Positions 7,001-13,097 of a stretch of DNA of 13,097 nucleotides are shown here, piece by piece. Within the stretch, counting starts at the first letter, position 1. Each line of letters begins with the position of its first letter. Made by a program: the position numbers and the translations under genes. The notes under the pieces were generated by a model that searched no databases, had not been told where the DNA came from, and saw nothing but the letters and a program-made list of their open reading frames with translations. Origin of the DNA: JBHPGW01 sp042569785. Lineage in GTDB: Bacteria > Planctomycetota > Phycisphaerae > Sedimentisphaerales > Anaerobacaceae. The DNA lies in assembly GCA_042569785.1 (NCBI GenBank), contig JBHPGW010000071.1:1-13097 (forward strand), given 5' to 3'.

Positions 7001-8924
7001 GTTCTTGAGAATCCTCTTGCTCGTCGAGCTGTTGAAGAAGAATGTCCGAGCTTTCACTTATTTTTTTGCTCTGCAAGGATTGTTGGGAATAAGCTATTTC
7101 AGCTAAAATCATTGAGAAATCAAGCTTTATGGTATTAGGGTCATCGGCATCTCTTTTAGCCAATTCCTCCTTGGCCTGTTCAAACTGTTTTGATCTTATA
7201 AGGGCATTGATACGAAGCTGTTGGCTTCTATCGGTCTGTCCATAATTTTGTTCATAAAAAGCCACATTAGTAAGAACACCTTGCCATGCCTGTCGTTTTA
7301 GCATAAGATCGGCAAAGTCCAGACGCACCTCCGGCATAGTTTGTTCAAAGCCTGGCGTATCCAATGCGGTTCGTAGAAACTCGATAGTTGCTCCAACTTC
7401 CGGTGAATTTTTAAATATTCTGGCAAGTTCATATGCTAATTTTCCGTCAGGTTGATCCGCTGATTTAAACATCTCATATGTTGCGTATAATTTTCTGACA
7501 GCTTCATCTTCATTGCCCCTGGCCAACTCAAGCATACCCTGGTATTTAATAACCTGCGGGTCCTCACCGCTGCCCAAAATCTGCTCAATTCCATATACCA
7601 TTTTCTCGGCATTTTCCATCCATTGCTGTACCTGTGCCTCCGTACCGACGCTGTTTCGTCGATAGTTAAGCACTTGTTCAATATAACAATCGGCGAGAAA
7701 TCGATAGAAGAAGAATCTATTGGATTTATTTGCCCAGAATCGCGGCCCGGTACTCTCTTGTGTATCCGGCAGTTCAAGTGCATTCTCGGCAATTTTGATA
7801 GCTTTTCTAACATCCGACTTTCGTTTTTGTAAGGAAAATCTTTGGTAATAAAGCCCAGCAGCGATCTTGGCATAGTCGACATTCTGGTCGTCAAGTTCGA
7901 TAGATTTTTCAATTGCTCCTATAGCTTTGTCGAGATATTCGTGTCCTAAACGTAAATAATACTCTACCAACGCAGAATACACTTGAGGATCCGAATGAAA
8001 TTGCTCAATAATTGACATATACTCCGCTTCGAGGGCTTTGTACTGATCAATGCCGGTTATTTGCTTTAGAAACGGTTTCATAGACAATAGAAAAAGATGT
8101 GCCTTTGTATCCTCACCAGCATTGTCAACGGCGATTTCCAAATATTTCTCGATTTGGTTTAGTATATTTTCTTTTTGCTCAGGGCTCATCAAGGGCTGGA
8201 GCTGCATTCTCTGTAGGGTGGTCTGCGCCAGATACAAATACAGATCGGCATTAGACGGTTCGATCTCTCTAACCTTTTCCAGATCATCGATGGCCTTGCC
8301 GAGAGATTGGTTCGGATCAGCAACGGCACCGGTGGTGGCCCCGATAAAGTTGGCTCTTGCATTTAGCAGGTATAAATACGACTCAAGTGTTTGGCCGCTG
8401 GCTCTGGGCTGGATTTCAAAAGATTTCCAATTATCAGGGCTTTGGGCCAGTTGCTGCTGGTCTAAAACTTCTAAAAACTCTATAGCCTGGGTGCCAACGT
8501 CTCTCCAGGCACTAAGCACCCCATTATCAGCAACTATATAAAAGTACTTAATCTGTCCTAATCTGGCACGTATGTTCTTCGGGTCTATCTGAATAATCTG
8601 GTTCCAGCAGCCTCTTACGAATTTCCATTCACCTGTTTCCATATACAGGTCCACAAGCTTAAAAAGTATCTCAATTCGTTGTTCATCGCTTTTTGACCGT
8701 GATCGTGCTTTGTGATAGCCTTTGGCGGCCTTAGCATAGATTTCGGACTTCAATTCTTCATCTGTTTCCTGTCGAGCCAGTTTTAAGCTTGCGTCGCCAT
8801 CGTCGATAAACTTCTGCGGATCCTGACTTAGATAGAGGATCGCGGCAATGCCTAGCAGCACTGCAAACATAAATACTACTATTCCGAGGATAGCTACTTT
8901 TTTGTTTAACTTTTTCCTTGCCAT
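4050..8924 (-). CDS. Very large membrane-anchored TPR protein (PrsT-like role)
   Basis: A 1624-residue protein with a Lys-rich start (MARKKLNKKV), one hydrophobic helix at about 10-32, and then almost entirely helical TPR-type repeats to the C-terminus. The positive-inside rule places the repeats in the periplasm. I can pick out about 20 or more degenerate TPR pairs; the clearest are in the last 120 residues (from LNNLAYILAEN), with the usual Tyr/Leu/Gly/Ala/Pro pattern. A Gln/Glu-rich linker near residues 620-650 interrupts the array. Known exosortase/EPS loci encode a TPR lipoprotein, PrsT, of roughly 900 residues; this protein sits in the same neighbourhood but is much longer and has a membrane anchor with no lipobox, so it may be a functional analogue. 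A scaffold role joining polymerase, co-polymerase and export pore is inferred. GAAAGGGA lies about 5 nt before the ATG. The start is 67 nt after the EpsI gene. Confidence 0.87.
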   Translation of the reverse strand: MARKKLNKKVAILGIVVFMFAVLLGIAAILYLSQDPQKFIDDGDASLKLARQETDEELKSEIYAKAAKGYHKARSRSKSDEQRIEILFKLVDLYMETGEWKFVRGCWNQIIQIDPKNIRARLGQIKYFYIVADNGVLSAWRDVGTQAIEFLEVLDQQQLAQSPDNWKSFEIQPRASGQTLESYLYLLNARANFIGATTGAVADPNQSLGKAIDDLEKVREIEPSNADLYLYLAQTTLQRMQLQPLMSPEQKENILNQIEKYLEIAVDNAGEDTKAHLFLLSMKPFLKQITGIDQYKALEAEYMSIIEQFHSDPQVYSALVEYYLRLGHEYLDKAIGAIEKSIELDDQNVDYAKIAAGLYYQRFSLQKRKSDVRKAIKIAENALELPDTQESTGPRFWANKSNRFFFYRFLADCYIEQVLNYRRNSVGTEAQVQQWMENAEKMVYGIEQILGSGEDPQVIKYQGMLELARGNEDEAVRKLYATYEMFKSADQPDGKLAYELARIFKNSPEVGATIEFLRTALDTPGFEQTMPEVRLDFADLMLKRQAWQGVLTNVAFYEQNYGQTDRSQQLRINALIRSKQFEQAKEELAKRDADDPNTIKLDFSMILAEIAYSQQSLQSKKISESSDILLQQLDEQEDSQEQENLQRKPLTADELKNYMQRIVDEMENVYATDKDFLRSIPINTFCNYYIVQNQIGKAKSLMAKYLGYFPDNTKALSYKRMLDEPDPLNISAQRKAEIEKEVLSEIDDPDKRFLALSAFYRRNNEPNQAIAGYEKYLFSNNVDTSEESIAYRKFAAAQLFELALFKKEQQKTEKVIEISRKENLDGCNGDFFAAQLYLTKGQYEDALTKIDECLKQRPIFSQGYMLRSTIYNALKNDTQAVENARKAVTLNPENGAAAKMLAVTLYAQNQMLGDKVTSEQIDQTKAAMYRAIRLNPSDTALPSVFAEFISDESPTQALAIRQRLQKAFPSLENTLMLGKMAMRIAAKESDPRKKEFLFNTAESAYKLAMAAAPQNIDVLNSYAEYYRQTDRPQEAEKLLKQSQNQKLLWVHYIYSGQYSKAKQALEQIRQDDPENIDAIKGLVIIAEKTGNKDDIKEYTDLLISADDSVQNKLSQIQLFLNMGLIQEVEKKLQSFRERYPDDPTGALFDGWLAMKQGQLDQAMKLINLSLENNQENLYAWWLRGRINYLKADYGQAISDFKASKIILDRPATRFDMAKAYVQIERYEDAILELRNIISQKQADQLYAKAVSLLEYVYAKVGKTNDLNNLYDDLMDKFSDNHLWNKKAAVFAMRTGDYYRASSLYEQLWNKVKDEQADNRDVLGGYLYALMMDEKVNKLFDVARKQTDGRYAPTAFIGMAEAMVKIKDKQSAIAYSRKAVDKAGTDDRYLSFVMMQMYRLLGPQELQLVCEEMLRTNPDSFAANYSMYNLAEINANYNKAISYLDKCMQILGPQSPGITSYRQKKAILLLSAYTKTSDKGYLQKSIEEHESLLEKMPNNTTVLNNLAYILAENDEKLEKALEYAEQVWKLRPDDAAVVDTYAYVLYKNGKYKQAGQYMQSAIQGYSDEQAVLMPEVYMHSGMIQEKLGNKTQALDAYKQAEKLGNKRLSTKDMDLVKSAIQRLSY

Positions 8925-8991
8925 AAAATCCCTTTCTGTTTTTCGTGTCTTGTGGCCCGTGACTCGTGACTCGTTTTTTTTTAGCGAGGCG

Positions 8992-9774
8992 TCAGTGTTT
9001 TTTATATTCAGGCCAATGTTCTTTTTCTAATATTGGTAATATTACACTTAAAAGTTTCCTGCTCGCAGAAGCCGCCTTACTTTCATCGAGAATTGACCTT
9101 CGGTTGTTATTTGAGAAAAAGGTCCACTCAACTTTTGAAAAATAACTATGTTTTCCAGCGACATTTTCATTCAGCGTAATTCTTGCCGCATCACGATTGT
9201 TGACGTATTTGTCATTAACATTTATTAAATATAAAACAGAAAAATCTTCCTTTCGTGACCAAAGGTCCCCGCCAGTATCGGCAAATACCAGGTGTCTTAT
9301 CGGGATATCCTTTTCAAAACCATCCTCATTTATCCGAATCTTGGTCGAACTGGTAGCTTTCCTTTGATTGCCACCGCCGGCATAACACTCCTCGGGTACA
9401 TGCGGCACCCTGTCTGGCAGTTCATAATAAGTAATAAACAAGCTACATCTACGAACACTACTGTTAATTGGTTCGTCAGTATCTTCTAAAGTCCACTGAA
9501 TATATTCCTCTGTACCGAGTGCCTTGAGAATATCCTTATCCTGGATTTTTGCCTCATTGATTACGCGGTATTGGCCCAAATGAGCTTTATTGATCAGGGA
9601 CAAGGATTTTTTCAAAGGCAACGGCTCTTTTTTAAACTCCATCTCGAAATAATCCATCGCCAAAGGCATACCGATACTGGCGACAGCAAGTACCATGACA
9701 GATATCAAAAAGCCCTGCTCAAGGTAGATGCCCTTAAGGCGAGAAAAGGTGGTTTTCTTCTTTTTTATAGACAT
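8992..9774 (-). CDS. EpsI-type exosortase-associated protein (DUF3485 family)
   Basis: A 260-residue protein with a basic N-terminus (Lys4-Lys7), one membrane helix at about 21-40 and a soluble domain on the periplasmic side. The family signature HxPExC is present as HVPEECY (125-131, nt 9382-9402), followed by GGG. EpsI proteins accompany exosortases and are sometimes fused to their C-terminus; their biochemical role is not settled, though they are required for EPS in methylotroph loci. Here the gene is separate and starts 9 nt after the last base of the exosortase stop codon, with AGGAAAGAG inside the 3' end of the exosortase gene as ribosome site, so translation is probably coupled. The family call rests on the motif, the neighbour and the topology; the remainder of the protein is not strongly familiar to me. 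Confidence 0.85.
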   Translation of the reverse strand: MSIKKKKTTFSRLKGIYLEQGFLISVMVLAVASIGMPLAMDYFEMEFKKEPLPLKKSLSLINKAHLGQYRVINEAKIQDKDILKALGTEEYIQWTLEDTDEPINSSVRRCSLFITYYELPDRVPHVPEECYAGGGNQRKATSSTKIRINEDGFEKDIPIRHLVFADTGGDLWSRKEDFSVLYLINVNDKYVNNRDAARITLNENVAGKHSYFSKVEWTFFSNNNRRSILDESKAASASRKLLSVILPILEKEHWPEYKKH

Positions 9775-9782
9775 TTAATAAT

Positions 9783-10760
9783 TCACTCTTTCCTGCGTAT
9801 TATGATATCTTCGGTAACGGCCTGGTCCTGGTCGACCACCAGATTCGCCATAAACCATGCGATCGCACCATAAAGAAAGAACGCTAAGGGAAGCATAAGC
9901 ATACCAAGCATATCGTGGTAGATTCCCTTGGCGTATTTCGGATTGCCGAGTATAACGATAAACCCTGTTACCGTTACACGTATTATATTGCAAAATATTG
10001 CGATTGGTATAGTCGTGCTTAACAGTATAAGCCTCTGCCATGTGGGCCTGTAGTGCAGATAAGCCATCGCCACACCCAATGCCAAAAATGCCATCAAAAG
10101 ACGCATACCACTGCAGGCATCCGCTACATTAAGTGCGTCCATTTCCTTACCCCTATAGATCACATCAATTATTACTCCGCTGACCGTCGCCTGAACCCCA
10201 TCCACCAGATTCAATGTAAAATTAGAGACCTGGGCGGCTAACAATCGCATCGGCATTGTTACCGCAACGTAGTACCGCTGAGGCAAGGGAACCGCAAAAA
10301 CCAAAAAACCTACAGGAAGCCAGAAATACTTTACCAGCTTCCATCCACCGTAAAATAATACCAACGCCCCTAAAGTTGCGATCATGCCGATAGGACGAAG
10401 ATAGCCGTATTGAAGCCCGATCACATTGAAAGGATAAAAGACTAAACCGCCAATCAGCAAAATAAGCCCGAGATAATTTGGTTTGGTCTGGAGACTGGCG
10501 ATCTCTTTTTTGTGCTGATTGATAAAGTACACGCTGAAGAGAGGTATCAGGAAACCGTGTGACCAGCTTGGGTCCGTTACCCATTTGGCTACGATGCGTT
10601 TGATCTCATAGGAAAATATCGATATGAAAAGAGCGCCGATTACAGCTATCTTTATCCAGCTGTGAATATTGAAAGACTTAGATACAGCTTCTGAAGCGAC
10701 ATTACTGTCACCGCCAAAAACGTTCTGGGATTCTTCAGAAGTGATCGTTTTTTCACTCAT
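9783..10760 (-). CDS. Exosortase (membrane transpeptidase/protease family)
   Basis: Integral membrane cysteine protease-like enzyme of the exosortase/archaeosortase family, thought to cleave PEP-CTERM-like sorting tails and pass proteins to the cell surface, typically in EPS-producing Gram-negatives. The 325 residues carry a hydrophilic N-terminus (1-32) and about eight membrane helices. The family features are all visible: SHGFLIP at 67-73, Cys216 in DACSGMR, Arg261 in NIIRV and His282 in YHDMLG, the expected catalytic Cys/Arg/His set. No EpsI domain is fused at the C-terminus; EpsI is the next gene. The start ATG lies 25 nt after the export gene and lacks a clear Shine-Dalgarno sequence, so translation may depend on the upstream gene. 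I cannot assign the subfamily (XrtA, XrtU and so on) by eye. No sorting-tail substrate gene is in this window. Confidence 0.95.
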   Translation of the reverse strand: MSEKTITSEESQNVFGGDSNVASEAVSKSFNIHSWIKIAVIGALFISIFSYEIKRIVAKWVTDPSWSHGFLIPLFSVYFINQHKKEIASLQTKPNYLGLILLIGGLVFYPFNVIGLQYGYLRPIGMIATLGALVLFYGGWKLVKYFWLPVGFLVFAVPLPQRYYVAVTMPMRLLAAQVSNFTLNLVDGVQATVSGVIIDVIYRGKEMDALNVADACSGMRLLMAFLALGVAMAYLHYRPTWQRLILLSTTIPIAIFCNIIRVTVTGFIVILGNPKYAKGIYHDMLGMLMLPLAFFLYGAIAWFMANLVVDQDQAVTEDIIIRRKE

Positions 10761-10785
10761 AATTTAAGCTGATAAATAAAACCGG

Positions 10786-12537
10786 TTAAAATCCGAATGG
10801 CGCCAGAGGATGTCTCAAGCCAAGCTCACGGTCTACGAAATTACGATCGTAAACAAAACCGAAACCATATGACGCGCGGAATGCGTTCCGTATTACCGCT
10901 CTGAATCTAGCAGTCGGATGTGTGCCCACATTTATTAGATCGTTCGGCTTAATGAAAAAGTCAGGCTGTTCGCCGCTGGCTATCTTTTCCAGATTTACCA
11001 TTACTGTTTCTTCTTTATTCTTTCCTATTCTCCTGATAACTTCAACTCGTTTTGGCCATGCTAAAGGCCCCAGGCCCCCTGCCGCGGCTACCGCCATTTT
11101 CAAAGTCATCGGCCTGCCGGTAATATTAACATATCCTACTCGATTGATATTGCCCATAATAGCGAATTCGCCAATAATGTCAAGAGGTACCTGGATGCTG
11201 TCGCCTGGCTTGATCACAATATTATAACGAGGATCACCACCTGTTAATTTATCTGTCGCTATCTTTATAACACGTGCCTGCATACCTGCTGTCTGTGTTT
11301 GTTCCCAATCACCTACTTCTCTGGTTTCCGGCAGTTTCCCTTCCAAAATCCCGGGGACTTTAGGCGGCTGTCTTTTGGCGCGATCGGCAACTTTTCGCGG
11401 CTGACCGACTATGATCGGGACCCACTTACCATTTTGGAAGACCCATTCCACCTGTTCGGAAGTCTGGGGGTCTATAGGCTCTTTGATCGTTTCACGGTCA
11501 CTTATTTCCGGTTGGACTTGAACGCTCTGATCCGGCAGAGATTGTTCTTCTATGCTCACCGGCACCCACTTGCCATCCTTGAATATCCATTCGAGCTTTG
11601 TATCTTTCTCGTCATTTTGCTGTTCCTGCACCAGTTCGGCAGAATCGTCCAATGCGTTTTGGATATCGATGTCAATAAAATCGATTTCATCGGCCTGATC
11701 AGTCTCGAAATCTTCGGGGCCTGCCAACTGGGCCAACTCTTCGGGTGTAATTAACTCAGCGATAGTTACCACTAACTGATCATGCGGTTCCCCTGTATAT
11801 GGAGCAATTATTTCGAGCATTTGCTCCTGGGGGGCATCTCGCTCGAGAGTTGTCTGAGTAGGTTCGCCGAAAGTATCGGTTGAACTGACGGCTCTTGAAA
11901 CAAAGATATAGCTGACGTTAAACTGTGTTTCAACACCTGCCTCTGCCAAGGCATCCAACAATCGATAATCATGTCTCGGTATCGGAATTCTTCCGGGCCT
12001 GGGAACCGCATTACCTGATATTGAAAAGAGACGATCCTGCGAGTTCAGCAATGTTACGGTGACAAGCGGATCTATCAATAACGTCGGCTTAACGATATCG
12101 ATTATGGTTTCTTCTGCCTGTGATTCTGTCAGCCCTGCTATCTCAACGACACCGACTTCCTGGATGGAGATTTTGCCGGTCTCGGAAATTATATAGCGGT
12201 TTTCAAACATCTGTCCCTCGGCGAGCAGTTCAAAGATCGCGATACTTACAAAATCACCTGAGCCGAAAACATAATCGGTTTCGAGCGCGATAACGTCGGC
12301 CGGTTTCGGGTCCTCGGCGCCTTCCCATACCGATGGCGTCTCATCAGCAACGCCTAAAGAATCAAGGATAACATTGACAGCGGGAACCGGACGGAATCTG
12401 CCTATCTGTGTCGGATCGAGAAACTTGTCGTCACAGCCGATCAGAGACAGGCTTATGCCGATCAGCAGAAAGAGCATTACCGCTGCCATTGGCCCCGATG
12501 TATATCTGGAGAGGTTTTCCATACCCAGTTTTCTCAT
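10786..12537 (-). CDS. Polysaccharide export lipoprotein (Wza-like, Poly_export/SLBB)
   Basis: Outer-membrane channel component for exopolysaccharide export. I chose the ATG at 12537 (583 residues) because GAAGGAT lies 9-10 nt before it; the frame can be extended to a TTG at 12561 but that adds nothing useful. From this start the signal peptide ends in the lipobox LIGC with Cys35, followed by Asp36. YVFGSGDFVSI (about 89-99) opens the Poly_export domain, then comes a first SLBB-like domain (about 168-220). An unusual acidic and low-complexity insertion (about 222-400) contains a duplicated motif, EWIFKDGKWVP (316-326) and EWVFQNGKWVP (364-374). A second SLBB-like part follows (about 438-540), with KPGDSIQVP and KPNDLINVG. 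The C-terminal 45 residues are rich in Arg and aromatic residues and could be the membrane-spanning helix. First gene of the cluster. Confidence 0.92.
   Translation of the reverse strand: MRKLGMENLSRYTSGPMAAVMLFLLIGISLSLIGCDDKFLDPTQIGRFRPVPAVNVILDSLGVADETPSVWEGAEDPKPADVIALETDYVFGSGDFVSIAIFELLAEGQMFENRYIISETGKISIQEVGVVEIAGLTESQAEETIIDIVKPTLLIDPLVTVTLLNSQDRLFSISGNAVPRPGRIPIPRHDYRLLDALAEAGVETQFNVSYIFVSRAVSSTDTFGEPTQTTLERDAPQEQMLEIIAPYTGEPHDQLVVTIAELITPEELAQLAGPEDFETDQADEIDFIDIDIQNALDDSAELVQEQQNDEKDTKLEWIFKDGKWVPVSIEEQSLPDQSVQVQPEISDRETIKEPIDPQTSEQVEWVFQNGKWVPIIVGQPRKVADRAKRQPPKVPGILEGKLPETREVGDWEQTQTAGMQARVIKIATDKLTGGDPRYNIVIKPGDSIQVPLDIIGEFAIMGNINRVGYVNITGRPMTLKMAVAAAGGLGPLAWPKRVEVIRRIGKNKEETVMVNLEKIASGEQPDFFIKPNDLINVGTHPTARFRAVIRNAFRASYGFGFVYDRNFVDRELGLRHPLAPFGF
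11416..11592 (-). repeat. Duplicated EW-F-GKWVP motif inside the export gene
   Basis: Two copies of an 11-residue motif, EW[IV]F[KQ][DN]GKWVP, start exactly 48 codons apart (nt 11560-11592 and 11416-11448). The residues between them are not obviously alike, so this is either an old tandem duplication with only the core conserved, or repeated short motifs in a disordered linker. It lies within the acidic insertion between the SLBB parts. Confidence 0.7.
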
Positions 12538-12575
12538 ATGTTCAACATCCTTCAACCGCAAAGCAGGGAATCAAA

Positions 12576-12593
12576 TCCCGATGTACATCGGGA
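12576..12593. promoter_or_regulatory. Perfect 18-bp palindrome before the export gene
   Basis: TCCCGATGTACATCGGGA is fully self-complementary and ends 39 nt upstream of the export gene ATG. It could be an operator for a dimeric regulator, a leader hairpin in the mRNA, or a copy of an interspersed repeat. There is no T-run after it in the leftward direction, so it is not an attenuator-type terminator by itself. Confidence 0.45.
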
Positions 12594-12769
12594 CGCAAAA
12601 ACCTGATTATCATCATAGTATCCACTATTATTGTTTTCCATCGGTTTAAGAAAGTGCCGGCTTAACTTATTAAAAGGGCATAAATACAGATAAGAAAAAA
12701 CTCCTCGCGTCACTGAGAACCTGATACCCATCGCTATCGGTATTGACATAAACACCCTATAAATCACCG

Positions 12770-12814
12770 CTAAAAACAACTAAAAATAAACCCTGCCTCC
12801 TTGAATTCACACAT
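12770..12814 (-). CDS. Possible 14-residue leader peptide
   Basis: ATG at 12814 is preceded by GGAGGGG with a 7-nt spacer, the best Shine-Dalgarno sequence in the window. The frame encodes MCEFKEAGFIFSCF and ends at TAG. It lies in the presumed 5' leader about 230 nt before the export gene. It has four Phe and two Cys but no codon run typical of an amino-acid attenuator. It may be a chance frame; only the ribosome site argues for it. Confidence 0.25.
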   Translation of the reverse strand: MCEFKEAGFIFSCF

Positions 12815-13097
12815 TTACCGACCCCTCCGGTGGTTCGGGCTATATCGAAATGATTATTTTTTTTTAATTTTCTTTTATAATCCCTGCTGTTATCAGACGC
12901 TCCGGACAAATAGGCATAAGCGGTAAAATCGCAAAACTAAGCACCCTGACACCCGCACTTTTTTAAATACTTTGCAAAATCAGATTTGTTCGATTAGATT
13001 TAGGTTTCCAACGCTTAAGAGTGGTTATTGGCCTGTTTAAGGGTTTTAGAGCAATTTAATTTTTCGTGTTCGCTTTATGCCTGTTGCGGCTTCGGCT

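Larger units (their letters stand above)
12538..13097 (-). promoter_or_regulatory. Upstream region of the operon (promoter and leader expected)
   Basis: About 560 nt without a convincing gene, directly before the first gene of the leftward operon. It should hold the promoter, but I find no pair of -35/-10 boxes I would defend on the minus strand; the most T/A-rich part is around 12850-12885, with a TATAAA at 12874-12879. Contents that stand out are a perfect 18-bp palindrome (12576-12593), an imperfect 20-bp palindrome near 12724-12743, a short leader frame (12770-12814) and a second AAGGAGG at 12796-12802 with no suitable start behind it. Confidence 0.5.

Noticed and set aside
7436..7912. 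158-codon minus-strand frame inside the TPR gene
   Set aside because: Out-of-frame shadow of a well-supported long gene, with Arg/Ser/Pro-rich translation and no motif.
4050..8924. Reading the TPR protein as a PEP-CTERM substrate of the exosortase
   Set aside because: Its hydrophobic segment is N-terminal; the C-terminus is soluble TPR-like sequence with no sorting motif, membrane helix or basic tail.
9775..10041. Minus-strand frame of 88 codons overlapping the exosortase
   Set aside because: Shadow frame across the catalytic region of a clear exosortase; no independent support.
12552..12749. 65-codon minus-strand frame (ATG at 12749, or 75 codons from a TTG at 12779) ending 14 nt before the export gene
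   Set aside because: It has an AGGG near the ATG, but no recognisable domain. Its C-terminal part is read through the 18-bp palindrome, and its composition is unlike the operon proteins. Most likely leader DNA that happens to be open.
12925..12966. Possible sigma-54 promoter on the minus strand (GGGTGCTTAGTTTTGC)
   Set aside because: The GG and GC elements are 11 nt or more apart where 10 is required, and the rest of the consensus is poor.
12973..13001. Possible plus-strand sigma-70 promoter (TTGCAA, 17-nt spacer, TAGATT)
   Set aside because: Only four of six matches in each box in A/T-rich DNA and no gene visible downstream before the window ends; not reportable as a feature.

Overview
The window is dominated by one leftward (minus-strand) gene cluster of six genes, about 11.8 kb long (12537 down to 760). 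It looks like an exosortase-linked exopolysaccharide assembly and export operon. The order of transcription is: outer-membrane polysaccharide export lipoprotein (Wza/SLBB type), exosortase, EpsI-type exosortase partner, a 1624-residue membrane-anchored TPR protein, a fused Wzz chain-length/BY-kinase-like protein, and a WbpP-like nucleotide-sugar 4-epimerase. Gaps are 8 to 67 nt, so co-transcription is likely.

The gene set matches the known exosortase/EPS gene neighbourhood of Gram-negative bacteria: export protein, exosortase, EpsI, PrsT-like TPR protein and Wzz/kinase. The exosortase keeps its Cys216, Arg261 and His282. EpsI keeps HxPExC. The export protein has a lipobox. The kinase-like protein has intact Walker A and Walker B motifs but a degenerate Walker A'. 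The epimerase has a small residue at the gatekeeper position, which suggests an N-acetylated UDP-sugar substrate. No PEP-CTERM-type substrate and no glycosyltransferase, flippase or polymerase gene is present, so the rest of the system must lie elsewhere.

The organism is a Gram-negative-type bacterium with an outer-membrane export route. Long TPR proteins, repeat-rich intergenic DNA and the protein style suggest Planctomycetota (perhaps Phycisphaerae/Sedimentisphaerales) or a related lineage. This is an inference with modest confidence, because no phylogenetic marker is present.

Left flank (1-759): no convincing gene. It is a mosaic of short interspersed elements: two ~95% identical copies of a REPIN-like element, each a pair of hairpins with 9-bp inverted ends; at least six other short hairpins, several followed by CTAA on the plus strand; and simple repeats. 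Read leftward, two of the hairpins are followed by T-runs and look like intrinsic terminators for the operon.

Right flank (12538-13097): no convincing protein gene. It should carry the operon promoter and 5' leader. It contains an 18-bp perfect palindrome about 39 nt before the first start codon and a 14-codon reading frame with a strong Shine-Dalgarno sequence.
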